DNA from: Bacteroides fragilis
Lineage (GTDB): Bacteria > Bacillota > Clostridia > Lachnospirales > Lachnospiraceae
Direction: 5' to 3'
Length of the DNA: 33,390 nt
Assembly (NCBI GenBank): GCA_023664485.1
Contig: JAMPFK010000023.1
Span: forward strand, 1-33,390
Position numbers and translations under genes: made by a program. Each line of letters starts with the position of its first letter. Within the stretch, counting starts at the first letter, position 1. Below, in pieces: positions 1 to 7,961 of the stretch. The notes under the pieces are model-generated. The model was not told where the DNA came from and searched no databases. It was given only the letters and a program-made list of their open reading frames with translations.

Positions 1-2590
1 CTTCCACAATAGCATCATCCCGGATTTTCTTAGATGCCAGTACATAAATACCATTTATTACGAGCAACACCATGATAATATACACTGCCAATGCCCACAC
101 CGGAAAGGCATATAGGAATTCCATGACAGACACGCCCATCATATAGCACTGTGCAACACATACGATAACGAGCAGCGGCAATCCAACCAGTATCGGCCTG
201 ACAGACAAAAGAAACCCTTCCATCCCAAGCAGCCGCCGGATTCCTTTTTCGTCCACGCCTGCCGAACGGAGCATGGCAAATTCTTTCCGCCTCTGGCCTA
301 AACTGTTCAGGATTGCCGAAAGCACTGAGGAGATACCCACGATCCCGAACAGTGCCGCAAGGCTGCATACGATAAACATTGTCGCCCCCGTCATCCTCCC
401 CCGGTTCCTCATGCGATCCGTCTTACTGGACGTTGTAAAATCACTGCTGCCCAAATAGGAGCCGCATATTATTTCCGCCTCTTTCTGAATCTCTTCATCC
501 GTGCCGGATGGTACAACATAGTTTACATAGTTCCTGTAATTATAGACCTCCATCTCATCGCAGAAGTTTCCGATGATGGAGTAATACTCTTCCATCGGCA
601 CAAGGACAGGCAGTGCATAAAACGAAGGATCAAGCCCGATCTCCGGCATTGAAGTCAGGACGGCTGCCACATCCACCACAAATTCATAGTCGCCCTGCGC
701 GGAATCCGAATATTTCTCCGTCAGTTCCAACTGCTGCCCCTGCTCCAGATTCAGATAAGGGATTGTTTCCTGCATTATCTCATAATCCCTTGCGCCGGGG
801 TCTTTCACCACACTGTTCACAATGACGGCAGAGGATTCCGGCGAAATTTCCACGCCCGCTTCCTGCAGGCAGTCATTGTATGCCTCTTGCTCCAGCCCCA
901 CCAGCACACAGGGCACACGGTAACGCCCGACCCGCTGCACGATAAAACCGTCTGCGGCGTCAAAACCTCCTGCCCGGAGAAATTCCTCTGACTGGTCACT
1001 CCCGGAAAGCCATGCGGCACAGCCTGCCATTGCATAGACACTGCTTTCCTGCACCCCCGGCACCGCTTTCAGTTCCGCAAGGAGCGTATCCTCTATCCGT
1101 TCCCCCGTTCCCAGCGTGATATTCACGTCAAAATGATTCATCGCTTCCGCGTGCGCATTGCTGATATCGGAGGCCGTGAAAACCGCAAGGAACCCAAAGG
1201 CAAGGAGCATACACAGGGAAAGAGTCACCATGCAGGTATGGTACAGTTTTTTCCCTGCACCCACTGAATTTGCCGCAATCTCCCCAAGGAATCCGAAATG
1301 CCTTGTCAGGAAAGGATGGCTCTTCGCCTTTTTCGGTGTGCCGCTACGTCGGCACATTGATACATTATGCTGCTCCCCACGGACTGCCTCTATGGGCAGG
1401 ATTTTAGCCGCCTGTTTCGCCGGCCCGTGTGCGGCAAGCAGAACCGTGATAAAAGAAAGCGCTGCCGCCATGAACGCCGCTGCCGGGGAAAGATATACCT
1501 CCATCCTGCTCCCGAACATTTCACTGGTCATATCCGAATAGGCAGACAGGACACCGAGGGAAAACAGGTATCCCAGAACCATTGAAAGCAGGATGGGAAT
1601 GGCCGAAAGGATACACGCTTCATAAAGTACCGTCCTTCCTATCTGCTTCGGCCCCGCCCCCACGGATTTCAGGATGCCAAGCTGATGGATCTTCTGTTTT
1701 GCCGAAATCCCGAAGGCGCCCCTTATGATATAGGCAAATACTGCCATAGATGCCCCTGCCGCAAGCAGAAGTCCAAGGAACAGCTTTGGCACATCACTCT
1801 CCCAAAAACTCCCCGGTGCATAAACCCCATGCCAGCCAAGCAGCGCAGCATGGTAGCGGCATGGGTAGTCCCCGTATTCATCCTTTGGAAGCCGGGCTGC
1901 CTCTGCAATCCGCGGGACTGCCGTATATACTTTCCCACGCTGTTTCATCCGGAGGTAGACCACCACCTCACTGTCCGGCGGAAGCTCCTCCGGCTCCATA
2001 AAGCCATAGGCAAGGTAGCCTCCATAGCCGGAGGAAACAGACACGTCCAGTTCCCCCACAATGGTCAGGCTGGCCGAATCTTTTTGCTGGATATCTGCCG
2101 TATTATTGCTTTTCCGGCTGGCCACTTCCACGACAAGCGTATCCTCAATCCCATATGCCGGGTTCTGTGAAAAGAAATCCTTGCTGACCACGATCTCACC
2201 CGGTGCCTGCGGGGTACGCCCTCCCAGGAGCATATTCTTTTCATACATGGCATCCCAATAGCTGCTGTCGCAGTTCTGTAACAGGAGATATGGCAGCACC
2301 GTCCCTTCCGGCAGAAAAGCAGTCTGGTTATCCCCCTTTACAAGTATTGCCTCTACACTGCCGTTATCCCTGATCATGCCAAGCCTGTCCGCCGGGACAT
2401 CCATAAGTTCCGCATCCCAATCCCCGTAGGCATAAACTTCCTGCTGCACCATCTGGTTCCAGAAACTCTGTGCAAACACAAACAATGTACATAAAAAAGT
2501 GGAAGCGATCAGTACGGCCGCAATAATGGAAAGGGAAGTACGGCGGTTCTTCCGCACCTGGTCTAAACTGTATTCCCGTATGATGTTCAT
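1..2590 (-). CDS. ABC transporter permease, FtsX/MacB family (3' end beyond window)
   Basis: Large membrane permease of an ABC exporter, probably for antimicrobial-peptide or lipid-II-antibiotic detoxification, paired with the ATPase just upstream. I read this frame without a stop from the ATG at 2590 to the window edge, so 863 codons are visible and the C-terminus is missing. A GGGAGG ribosome site lies 7 bases before the ATG. The N-terminus has a basic start and a first membrane helix (about residues 17-40), followed by a long extracytoplasmic part. A first FtsX block follows, with the typical cytoplasmic loop motif KIHQLGILKSVGAG. After a second large outside domain comes a second FtsX block, with RRKEFAMLRSAGVDEKGIRR. 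Two FtsX blocks in about 870 residues is usual for this family. The adjacent two-component system suggests drug-induced expression. The substrate cannot be read from sequence. Confidence 0.9.
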   Translation of the reverse strand, partial: MNIIREYSLDQVRKNRRTSLSIIAAVLIASTFLCTLFVFAQSFWNQMVQQEVYAYGDWDAELMDVPADRLGMIRDNGSVEAILVKGDNQTAFLPEGTVLPYLLLQNCDSSYWDAMYEKNMLLGGRTPQAPGEIVVSKDFFSQNPAYGIEDTLVVEVASRKSNNTADIQQKDSASLTIVGELDVSVSSGYGGYLAYGFMEPEELPPDSEVVVYLRMKQRGKVYTAVPRIAEAARLPKDEYGDYPCRYHAALLGWHGVYAPGSFWESDVPKLFLGLLLAAGASMAVFAYIIRGAFGISAKQKIHQLGILKSVGAGPKQIGRTVLYEACILSAIPILLSMVLGYLFSLGVLSAYSDMTSEMFGSRMEVYLSPAAAFMAAALSFITVLLAAHGPAKQAAKILPIEAVRGEQHNVSMCRRSGTPKKAKSHPFLTRHFGFLGEIAANSVGAGKKLYHTCMVTLSLCMLLAFGFLAVFTASDISNAHAEAMNHFDVNITLGTGERIEDTLLAELKAVPGVQESSVYAMAGCAAWLSGSDQSEEFLRAGGFDAADGFIVQRVGRYRVPCVLVGLEQEAYNDCLQEAGVEISPESSAVIVNSVVKDPGARDYEIMQETIPYLNLEQGQQLELTEKYSDSAQGDYEFVVDVAAVLTSMPEIGLDPSFYALPVLVPMEEYYSIIGNFCDEMEVYNYRNYVNYVVPSGTDEEIQKEAEIICGSYLGSSDFTTSSKTDRMRNRGRMTGATMFIVCSLAALFGIVGISSVLSAILNSLGQRRKEFAMLRSAGVDEKGIRRLLGMEGFLLSVRPILVGLPLLVIVCVAQCYMMGVSVMEFLYAFPVWALAVYIIMVLLVINGIYVLASKKIRDDAIVE

Positions 2591-2604
2591 GGCTATACCT
2601 CCCT

Positions 2605-2650
2605 GCCCGCCTTAGCGGGCATCAATTCAATATTTGAACGGAACGTTCAA
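2605..2650. other. Two short dyads in the ATPase-permease gap
   Basis: Positions 2605-2620 form a six-base stem (GCCCGC/GCGGGC, 4-base loop). On the coding strand it sits directly before the permease ribosome site. Positions 2634-2650 form a perfect seven-base inverted repeat (TTGAACG, 3-base gap, CGTTCAA) that overlaps the ATPase stop codon. Either could tune translation of the permease relative to the ATPase, but no function is proven. Confidence 0.5.
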
Positions 2651-3330
2651 AATTGCACCGCCTTATCCGAAATGATCTTCCCATCCTCTATCTTTATGAT
2701 GCGGTCGGCTTCCAATGCCACGCTTTCGTCATGCGTGATCAGAAGAATGGTCTGCTTATACTGGCGGTTGGACAGTTTCAGAAGGGAAATGATCTCCTCT
2801 GTATTCTTCCGGTCAAGGTTCCCGGTAGGTTCGTCCGCTAAAAGGATTGCGGGCTGGTAGATCAATGCCCTCCCGATTGCCACCCTCTGCTGCTGCCCTC
2901 CGGAAAGCTGCCCCGGCAGAGCTGTAAGCCTGTTGCCTAACCCTAATGTCCCAACTATATCATCAAACCGCCCCCTGCTTGGCTCCTTATTATCCAAAAG
3001 CATGGGCAGCATGATATTTTTCTTTACATTGAGCGTAGGGATAAGGTTATAGAACTGGTAGACAAGCCCTACCTTGCGCCTGCGGTACTGCGCCAGCCGC
3101 TCCTCCCCAAGCGTCGCTATGTCCACATCCTCCACAAATATCTTCCCGCTGGTGGGGCGGTCAACACCGCCTAAAAGATGGAGCAGCGTTGACTTGCCGG
3201 AGCCTGACGCCCCGATGATAGCAACGAACTGCCCCCTTTCCACCTGCAGGTCTACATGATCCAAGGCCGTCACCACCCACTGCCCCGCCCCATACTGCCT
3301 GGTCAGGCCCTCAGTCCTCAAAATATCCAT
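2647..3330 (-). CDS. ABC transporter ATP-binding protein (MacB/BceA type)
   Basis: Cytoplasmic ATPase subunit that powers the FtsX-type permease encoded 56 bases downstream. The 227-residue protein has Walker A GASGSGKST at about 40-48, a Q-loop in VYQFYNLIPTLN, the signature LSGGQQQRVAIGRAL, Walker B ILLADEPTGNLD and a switch histidine in LLITHDES, so it should be active. The family is the MacB/LolD/BceA group. I chose the ATG at 3330 because AGAGAGG lies 8 bases before it; a GTG three codons upstream overlaps that site. The gene follows the sensor kinase gene on the same strand across 139 bases that contain a large hairpin, so it may be part of the same operon or have its own promoter. Confidence 0.93.
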   Translation of the reverse strand: MDILRTEGLTRQYGAGQWVVTALDHVDLQVERGQFVAIIGASGSGKSTLLHLLGGVDRPTSGKIFVEDVDIATLGEERLAQYRRRKVGLVYQFYNLIPTLNVKKNIMLPMLLDNKEPSRGRFDDIVGTLGLGNRLTALPGQLSGGQQQRVAIGRALIYQPAILLADEPTGNLDRKNTEEIISLLKLSNRQYKQTILLITHDESVALEADRIIKIEDGKIISDKAVQF

Positions 3331-3391
3331 AAACAGCACCTCTCTTGTCTGGTGAAATCTGGAAAAATACCTGTTTTTCAGGCATTCTTCG

Positions 3392-3456
3392 GTGTGAAGC
3401 TTAGAAGTTCTTTGCGAAGCAGTCTATGCTGCGAGCATTAGAGCTTCTCTTCACAC
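3392..3456. repeat. Large imperfect palindrome between kinase and ATPase genes
   Basis: A 65-base imperfect hairpin. The outer arms are GTGTGAAG and CTTCACAC with a further paired AGAAG/CTTCT block, and the inner arms are around TGCGAAGCA and TGCTGCGA. On the minus strand a TATAGT-like -10 (3460-3455) overlaps its outer edge. A transcript started there would begin with this hairpin and lead into the ATPase gene. It could also be a dispersed palindromic repeat. No long T-run follows it, so it is not a clear terminator. Confidence 0.55.
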
Positions 3457-3469
3457 TATACTACCACCC

Positions 3470-4678
3470 TTATGTGCTAATTCGGTGACAATGGTAAAAT
3501 TTTATGCGGAATCTTGCGCCCCCTGTCTCTGCGTTTTCTGCCGTGACTGTCCCGTTTTCTTTCTCAATGATGGATTTTGACAGGGCAAGCCCGATTCCAG
3601 CACTGTCTTTGGAAGAACCTGCACCACGGTAGAACCGCTCAAACAGATGAGGGAGGTCTGCTTCGTCAAATCCCCCGCCGCTGTCCTGAATGATAACTTC
3701 CGTATAGAGAGGATTGTCCTGGCAGGCAATGCTGATATTCCCCTGTTCCGGCGTATGCTCCATGCAGTTTTTGATGATATTGCCAAACGCCTCACTGCAC
3801 CATCCGAAATCCCCGGCAAGAGAAATCCCGTCAGCACCCTGTATCCCAAAACATATCCCTTTTTCTTCCATCTGCAGGACAAAAGGCTGGACTGCATCCA
3901 CCAGCATCTCCTCCAAGCCAAACTCTTTTTCTTCCAGCGTCAGCACGCCCGCATCCAGCTTTGACAGGGTGAGCATGGAACCCACCAACTGCTGGAGGTG
4001 GCTGACCTGCCCCTCCATACGCCTGATGTCATCTCTTGTCTGTCCATCCCATGCTTTCTTTTTAAGCAGCGAAAGGGTAAGCCCTATGGATGCCGCCAGG
4101 GTCTTCAACTGGTGGGATAAGTCTGCCATGTTATCCGCAAGGTTCTTCTTTGCTTCCTGCGCCTGCTCACGTTCTTCCCGCAGAAGCACCACCGCTTTAT
4201 AGATGCTGTCCTCCAGAGCGGAATCAGCACTATCCTGCATCAGTGTGTCATACTGCCCCTCCATGATCCTGTCAAGATAACCGGAAAGCGCCGCCGTCCG
4301 CTTTTCCGCCTCCCGAACTTTTGCCCGCCGGTAAAGTCCAAAAGAAAGAAGCATGGCCAGTATGATACAGAAAGGAACGGCATATGCCGTTGCCCCGAAC
4401 CATGCCGGAACGAAAGAATATACATCCCTCCCATAGCCGTATTGCCCTAAGATTTCTGCCCCTGCATCCCTAAGTCCATCACCAGCCTTGTATAGATGCA
4501 TGACATCACCAAGCTGCTCCGGGGCCGCAGTTCCCACAGCCCCGGCCATATCTGCAATACCGTTTCTGATAAAGGTTTCCGACAGATACAGGACTGCGCT
4601 GCCCGCCAGAACGCATAAGCAGATTGAAAATGCGATTCCATATATTAAAATCCTGTTCCCCTGCTTTTTATCCCTCAT
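3470..4678 (-). CDS. Two-component sensor histidine kinase
   Basis: Membrane sensor kinase that phosphorylates the response regulator encoded just upstream. The 402-residue protein has membrane helices at about residues 9-31 and 100-117 enclosing an outside domain of about 70 residues. A cytoplasmic coiled linker leads to the dimerisation box with phospho-acceptor His189 (DLSHQLKT). The ATPase domain carries the N box NIIKNCMEH, the G1 motif DSGGGF, the F box LFERFYRG and a GIGLALS motif. The residue after HQLKT is Leu rather than the usual Pro, a small oddity. I chose the ATG at 4678, which overlaps the regulator's 3' end by 11 bases with AAGGCGG upstream. A TTG at 4699 is an alternative start. 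The adjacent ABC exporter suggests it senses a cell-envelope antibiotic or host peptide, but this is inferred. Confidence 0.9.
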   Translation of the reverse strand: MRDKKQGNRILIYGIAFSICLCVLAGSAVLYLSETFIRNGIADMAGAVGTAAPEQLGDVMHLYKAGDGLRDAGAEILGQYGYGRDVYSFVPAWFGATAYAVPFCIILAMLLSFGLYRRAKVREAEKRTAALSGYLDRIMEGQYDTLMQDSADSALEDSIYKAVVLLREEREQAQEAKKNLADNMADLSHQLKTLAASIGLTLSLLKKKAWDGQTRDDIRRMEGQVSHLQQLVGSMLTLSKLDAGVLTLEEKEFGLEEMLVDAVQPFVLQMEEKGICFGIQGADGISLAGDFGWCSEAFGNIIKNCMEHTPEQGNISIACQDNPLYTEVIIQDSGGGFDEADLPHLFERFYRGAGSSKDSAGIGLALSKSIIEKENGTVTAENAETGGARFRIKFYHCHRIST

Positions 4679-5354
4679 AGTCCACCGCCTTATACCCAAA
4701 TCCCCGGACAGTCAGCAGCATCTTCGGCATCTGCGGATGATCCTCCACCTTCTGCCGCAGGCGCTTTACCAGTGTGGTGAGCGTATTGTCATTGACATAG
4801 TTCCCGTCCACATCCCACAGCTTTTCCAGAATCTGTTCACGGGTGATGGTCTGGTTCTTATGCTCCAAAAGCAAGCACAAAAGCTGGTATTCATTCGGTG
4901 TCAGTTCCAACGGACAGTCCTTCTTATACACTTTAGATGCCTTTTTATTGATACAGATATCCCCGCAATAGAGGTTGTCGTCATCAGCTTTCCGGCTCCT
5001 TACCCTCCGCAGCACAGCCCGTATCCTTGATACAAGGACATCCACATGGAAGGGCTTCGCCACATAGTCATCCGCACCGATAGACAGCCCCTTTACCATA
5101 TCCTCCGCGCCGTCACGCACGGTCAGCAGTATGATGGGAATGGCTGTATTTGTGCTGAGATATTCGCAGAAAGAAAACCCATCCCCATCTGGCAGGTTCA
5201 AATCCAACAGGCATAAGCTGGCTCCACTGTCCAGATATTTTCGAGCTTGTGCAAGACTGGAGGCAGTATAGACGGTAAACCCTTCTTCCTGCAGGTTCCG
5301 GCACAGACTGTCCAACAGTTCCATGTTATCTTCAACAATCAGAATCTTATCCAT
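4668..5354 (-). CDS. Two-component response regulator, OmpR/PhoB family
   Basis: DNA-binding regulator of 228 residues, the first gene of the minus-strand sensor/ABC operon. The receiver domain shows the acidic pocket (VED at 7-9), phospho-acceptor Asp51 (LLDLNLPDGDG), Thr78 and Lys100 (AKPF). The C-terminal winged helix is complete, with ELTPNEYQLLCLLLEH and a recognition region around NDNTLTTLVKRLRQK. The ATG at 5354 has AAAGGGGAA upstream. A good promoter at 5388-5416 drives it. It overlaps the kinase start, so the two are translationally coupled. Its likely target is the ABC exporter downstream, by analogy with BceRS/VanRS-type systems. Confidence 0.94.
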   Translation of the reverse strand: MDKILIVEDNMELLDSLCRNLQEEGFTVYTASSLAQARKYLDSGASLCLLDLNLPDGDGFSFCEYLSTNTAIPIILLTVRDGAEDMVKGLSIGADDYVAKPFHVDVLVSRIRAVLRRVRSRKADDDNLYCGDICINKKASKVYKKDCPLELTPNEYQLLCLLLEHKNQTITREQILEKLWDVDGNYVNDNTLTTLVKRLRQKVEDHPQMPKMLLTVRGFGYKAVDYEG

Positions 5355-5387
5355 ACAAGTTCCCCTTTCTTTGGGAGTATGGTTTTT

Positions 5388-5416
5388 ATTATGCCACTGT
5401 CCGCCCTTATCTTCAA
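5388..5416 (-). promoter_or_regulatory. Predicted sigma-A promoter of the regulator operon
   Basis: Read on the minus strand: -35 TTGAAG (5416-5411), a 17-base spacer, and -10 CATAAT (5393-5388). The transcript would have a leader of about 25 bases before the regulator ATG. Position and spacing fit well; the call rests on pattern only. Confidence 0.7.
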
Positions 5417-5757
5417 CTTTTCTTATGGGAATACTTTTGATTTACAATCAATTTGACAGAAATGTATGATAGAAAATATCGAATGTTATACTTGTTTTTG
5501 CCATATCTTCTCATACTTTATGGCAGATGAAAGCCAAAACAGAATATCAATATCACCCCAATTCCAACAGCATTTTCAGACAATTTGGCGTAACTCTATT
5601 CCTTTTGGCAAAAGTCCGAGGTTTCGTCAAATCGTACCGAAATTCCTATGGCATCAATTTTGAATAGCTGCCTGGGAAGCTGCCCTATAAAAATGAGACA
5701 TTTATTTTAAATTAAGGATGCTTTTTGGTTATAGATTGCTATTTAAAAAGAAAGTTT
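5417..5757. other. AT-rich intergenic stretch, no gene recognised
   Basis: This 341-base stretch lies between the acyltransferase stop and the regulator promoter. Short frames exist but have no convincing ribosome site or family motif. The sequence AGCTGCC occurs twice in tandem near 5667-5685. I see no clear T-tailed terminator for either flanking operon. Confidence 0.5.
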
Positions 5758-6870
5758 TTATGTCTTTTGTTCCAGCGCATGACGTATCAGCAGCGGTATG
5801 GCGGTTCCGGCCGCCAGATAGACCATCTTGAAGTGCTCCGTGCCTCCGGCGAGATAAATGTAATCGATGTCCGTGCGGTACCGCTCAAAATCAAAATCCT
5901 GGAAAAAGCCGGTATTGGCGGCGATGCCGGCGAGAATCATCTTGATGAGCATAAAGATCATGACGTGGTGCATCATCACAGTAAAAGTATTGCGTCCGAG
6001 ATATTGTACGGCGCGGTTTTCTCCGGCGATGGGCGTCAGCAGCCTGGCGATGCGGAGCCAGAAAGCAATACCCGACACTGTTGTCACATATGGGATGAGC
6101 GGGCCGTTGGCGAAGCCCGTACACCATACGCTGCTGAAAGCCAGCCCGTTGCAGCATAAATGCAGGAGCGTCTGGATACCGATTAAAACCGCAAAATAAG
6201 GCAGGCTGCTCAGGGTATCGTGTTTTTCCAGGTTCTTTCTGTAAAATTGTCCCATCTGGAAGCAGGGGTAGAGGAAGAGGATCCTTCCCGGCGCTTTGTA
6301 ATTGCCCCATACATGCCCGCCGATCGCAAGAGATACGGCCGCCATGCCGACGAGAAGGCCGGACGCGAGATACAGCCATTCCCGTTTTTGCGGAGACAGC
6401 TGAAAAAGGCGCCGCGCAATGAGCCGCATCAGGAGATTCATCATTTCAATGACGAACAGAACCGGGACGAACCAGGCCGCGTAGTTATAAAGGAACTGAT
6501 AGCCATGCAGGAAGGGAGTCAGAAAAAGGGTGCGGAGGCTTATGTCTTCTCCCATGCTCATTCCAAAGCAGTTCCGCATAAGAAGCGCGATAAGCCCGTA
6601 GAACAGGTTCCAGGACAGATATGGGACGAGGAGCCGGAGGCACTTTTTTTTCACATAGGCGAGGGGATGTTCTTCCTCTTCGTCCCGGTAAAAATAACCG
6701 GAGATGAACAGGAACAGGGGCACATGAAAAGAGTAGTACGGGAATAAATCATCCACCGACAGCAGATTATAGCCCAGATGTCCCGCCGCTACCATGATGA
6801 TCGCCAGCCCGGATAAGATGCAGAAAGTCATATTATAGCGCTGTTTTTGCAGATTGGATGTGTTTGTCAT
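5758..6870 (-). CDS. Acyltransferase 3 family membrane protein
   Basis: Integral membrane acyltransferase (OafA/WecH-like family) that moves acyl groups, often acetyl, from the cytoplasm to an extracellular glycan or small molecule. The 370-residue protein has about ten hydrophobic helices. The first carries the family's conserved His (VAAGHLGYNLL, His31), and the next the signature FHVPLFLFISGYFYR. There is no C-terminal SGNH domain, so it is the short form. The ATG at 6870 has AGAAAGG upstream. The gene starts 6 bases after the serine hydrolase stop, so the two are co-transcribed and may act on one substrate, perhaps as acyl adder and remover. The target polymer is not identifiable. Confidence 0.85.
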   Translation of the reverse strand: MTNTSNLQKQRYNMTFCILSGLAIIMVAAGHLGYNLLSVDDLFPYYSFHVPLFLFISGYFYRDEEEEHPLAYVKKKCLRLLVPYLSWNLFYGLIALLMRNCFGMSMGEDISLRTLFLTPFLHGYQFLYNYAAWFVPVLFVIEMMNLLMRLIARRLFQLSPQKREWLYLASGLLVGMAAVSLAIGGHVWGNYKAPGRILFLYPCFQMGQFYRKNLEKHDTLSSLPYFAVLIGIQTLLHLCCNGLAFSSVWCTGFANGPLIPYVTTVSGIAFWLRIARLLTPIAGENRAVQYLGRNTFTVMMHHVMIFMLIKMILAGIAANTGFFQDFDFERYRTDIDYIYLAGGTEHFKMVYLAAGTAIPLLIRHALEQKT

Positions 6871-6876
6871 TATCGG

Positions 6877-7743
6877 TTACCTTTCTACGTCCAGCAGATT
6901 CTTTTCCATGCTGGCCGACAGTCCGCAGGATTCTTCCTCTATATGGGAAAGACAGGTGATGACCAGCTTCCTTTCCGGTAAAATATAGCACTTCTGCTGC
7001 CATTTACCGTTGATGCTGAAACCGTCCCGGTATTTCCACAGGAAATAGCCATAGCCGCCTTCCCGATTCATCTGTTGGACGCTGGACGCTTTTTTGACAT
7101 ATTCTTCTGATACGATCCGTTTTCCGCCGCAGACGCCGCCATGATAAAGAAGCAGGCCGATCCGGCTCAAATCGTGAACGGACATTTCCATGCCGGAAGC
7201 ACCGTAAAAATAACCGTCGGGGCATCTTTTGCAGACCGGATCCACGATATGCAGGGGCAGGAAAAGATTTCGATTCAGATATTGAAAAAGATCCTCATTT
7301 ATGGCGTGCGTCAAAGCGACGCCGACCAGATATGCCGGGATATTGCTGTAGTGAAAAGTCCTTATCCGCACATTTTTCACGGGGCAGGAAAGAGAATCTG
7401 CCAGGTAGCTTGCGCCTTCCGGCCGGAATGGAAACCCATCGACCGACATAGTCAACAATCGCTGTATCGTTATCTGCTCAAAGGCTGCAGTCTGCTCTCC
7501 GGACATTTGCGCCGTGATTTCCGGCGGAAGGTATGCAAGAACTGTTTTTTCCAAATCGAATATCCCATGGTCACAGGCAATGCCGGCGGCGATGGAAGTG
7601 ATCGTTTTGGTCGCGGAGTAAATCGGAAACCGGGAGATCGTATCGCCATAACGGTAAACGAGCTGTCCGTCCTCATAGACTTCTATGCCGTGGACATTCC
7701 ATCGGTTATATTCGATATCTTTGACAAATGCGTCAAAATTCAT
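6877..7743 (-). CDS. Serine hydrolase, beta-lactamase/class C family
   Basis: Penicillin-binding-protein-like serine hydrolase (Pfam Beta-lactamase family). The catalytic SxxK is SATK at 43-46 and the second motif is YSN at 132-134, both intact. An HGG segment (YHGG) also occurs downstream. With the start I prefer it is 288 residues with no signal peptide, so it may be cytoplasmic, as in several esterase-like members. The ATG at 7743 has a perfect GGAGG 7 bases upstream. A longer frame to 7890 would cross the promoter and is rejected. It heads a two-gene operon with the acyltransferase. It may be an esterase or amidase rather than an antibiotic-resistance enzyme. Confidence 0.85.
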   Translation of the reverse strand: MNFDAFVKDIEYNRWNVHGIEVYEDGQLVYRYGDTISRFPIYSATKTITSIAAGIACDHGIFDLEKTVLAYLPPEITAQMSGEQTAAFEQITIQRLLTMSVDGFPFRPEGASYLADSLSCPVKNVRIRTFHYSNIPAYLVGVALTHAINEDLFQYLNRNLFLPLHIVDPVCKRCPDGYFYGASGMEMSVHDLSRIGLLLYHGGVCGGKRIVSEEYVKKASSVQQMNREGGYGYFLWKYRDGFSINGKWQQKCYILPERKLVITCLSHIEEESCGLSASMEKNLLDVER

Positions 7744-7817
7744 GGGTATTCCTCCGTATGTTACGAGCGTATGGCTGTCGGCGGCGCGTCCGGCGTTTTT
7801 CTGAAAATCGGAGAGGT

Positions 7818-7869
7818 TTGTTTTGTGGTCTGATAGATGTATTATAGCAAAAGAGCTGGAAAGCGTAAA
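7818..7869. promoter_or_regulatory. Predicted bidirectional promoter (serine hydrolase / LCP)
   Basis: The palindrome-like TATTATA at 7840-7846 gives a -10 in both directions. Minus strand: TTTACG (7869-7864), 17 bases, then TATAAT (7846-7841) with an extended TGC just before it, reading to the serine hydrolase. Plus strand: TTGTTT (7818-7823), 16 bases, TATTAT (7840-7845), reading to the LCP gene. The minus-strand promoter is the stronger match. Confidence 0.55.
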
Positions 7870-7961
7870 GGAAAGAAATGAATATGCCACGGAAATCAGG
7901 GATTGGAAATTTGATGAAAATCTTGTGGAATACTTGACAGAAGAACAGCATAAGGGGCAAA

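Noticed and set aside
3361..3382. Small hairpin CCTG-TTTTT-CAGG as terminator of the kinase gene
   Set aside because: The stem is only four or five bases and the T-run is interrupted.
3714..4202. A 162-codon plus-strand frame inside the kinase gene
   Set aside because: Serine-rich shadow of the histidine kinase frame.
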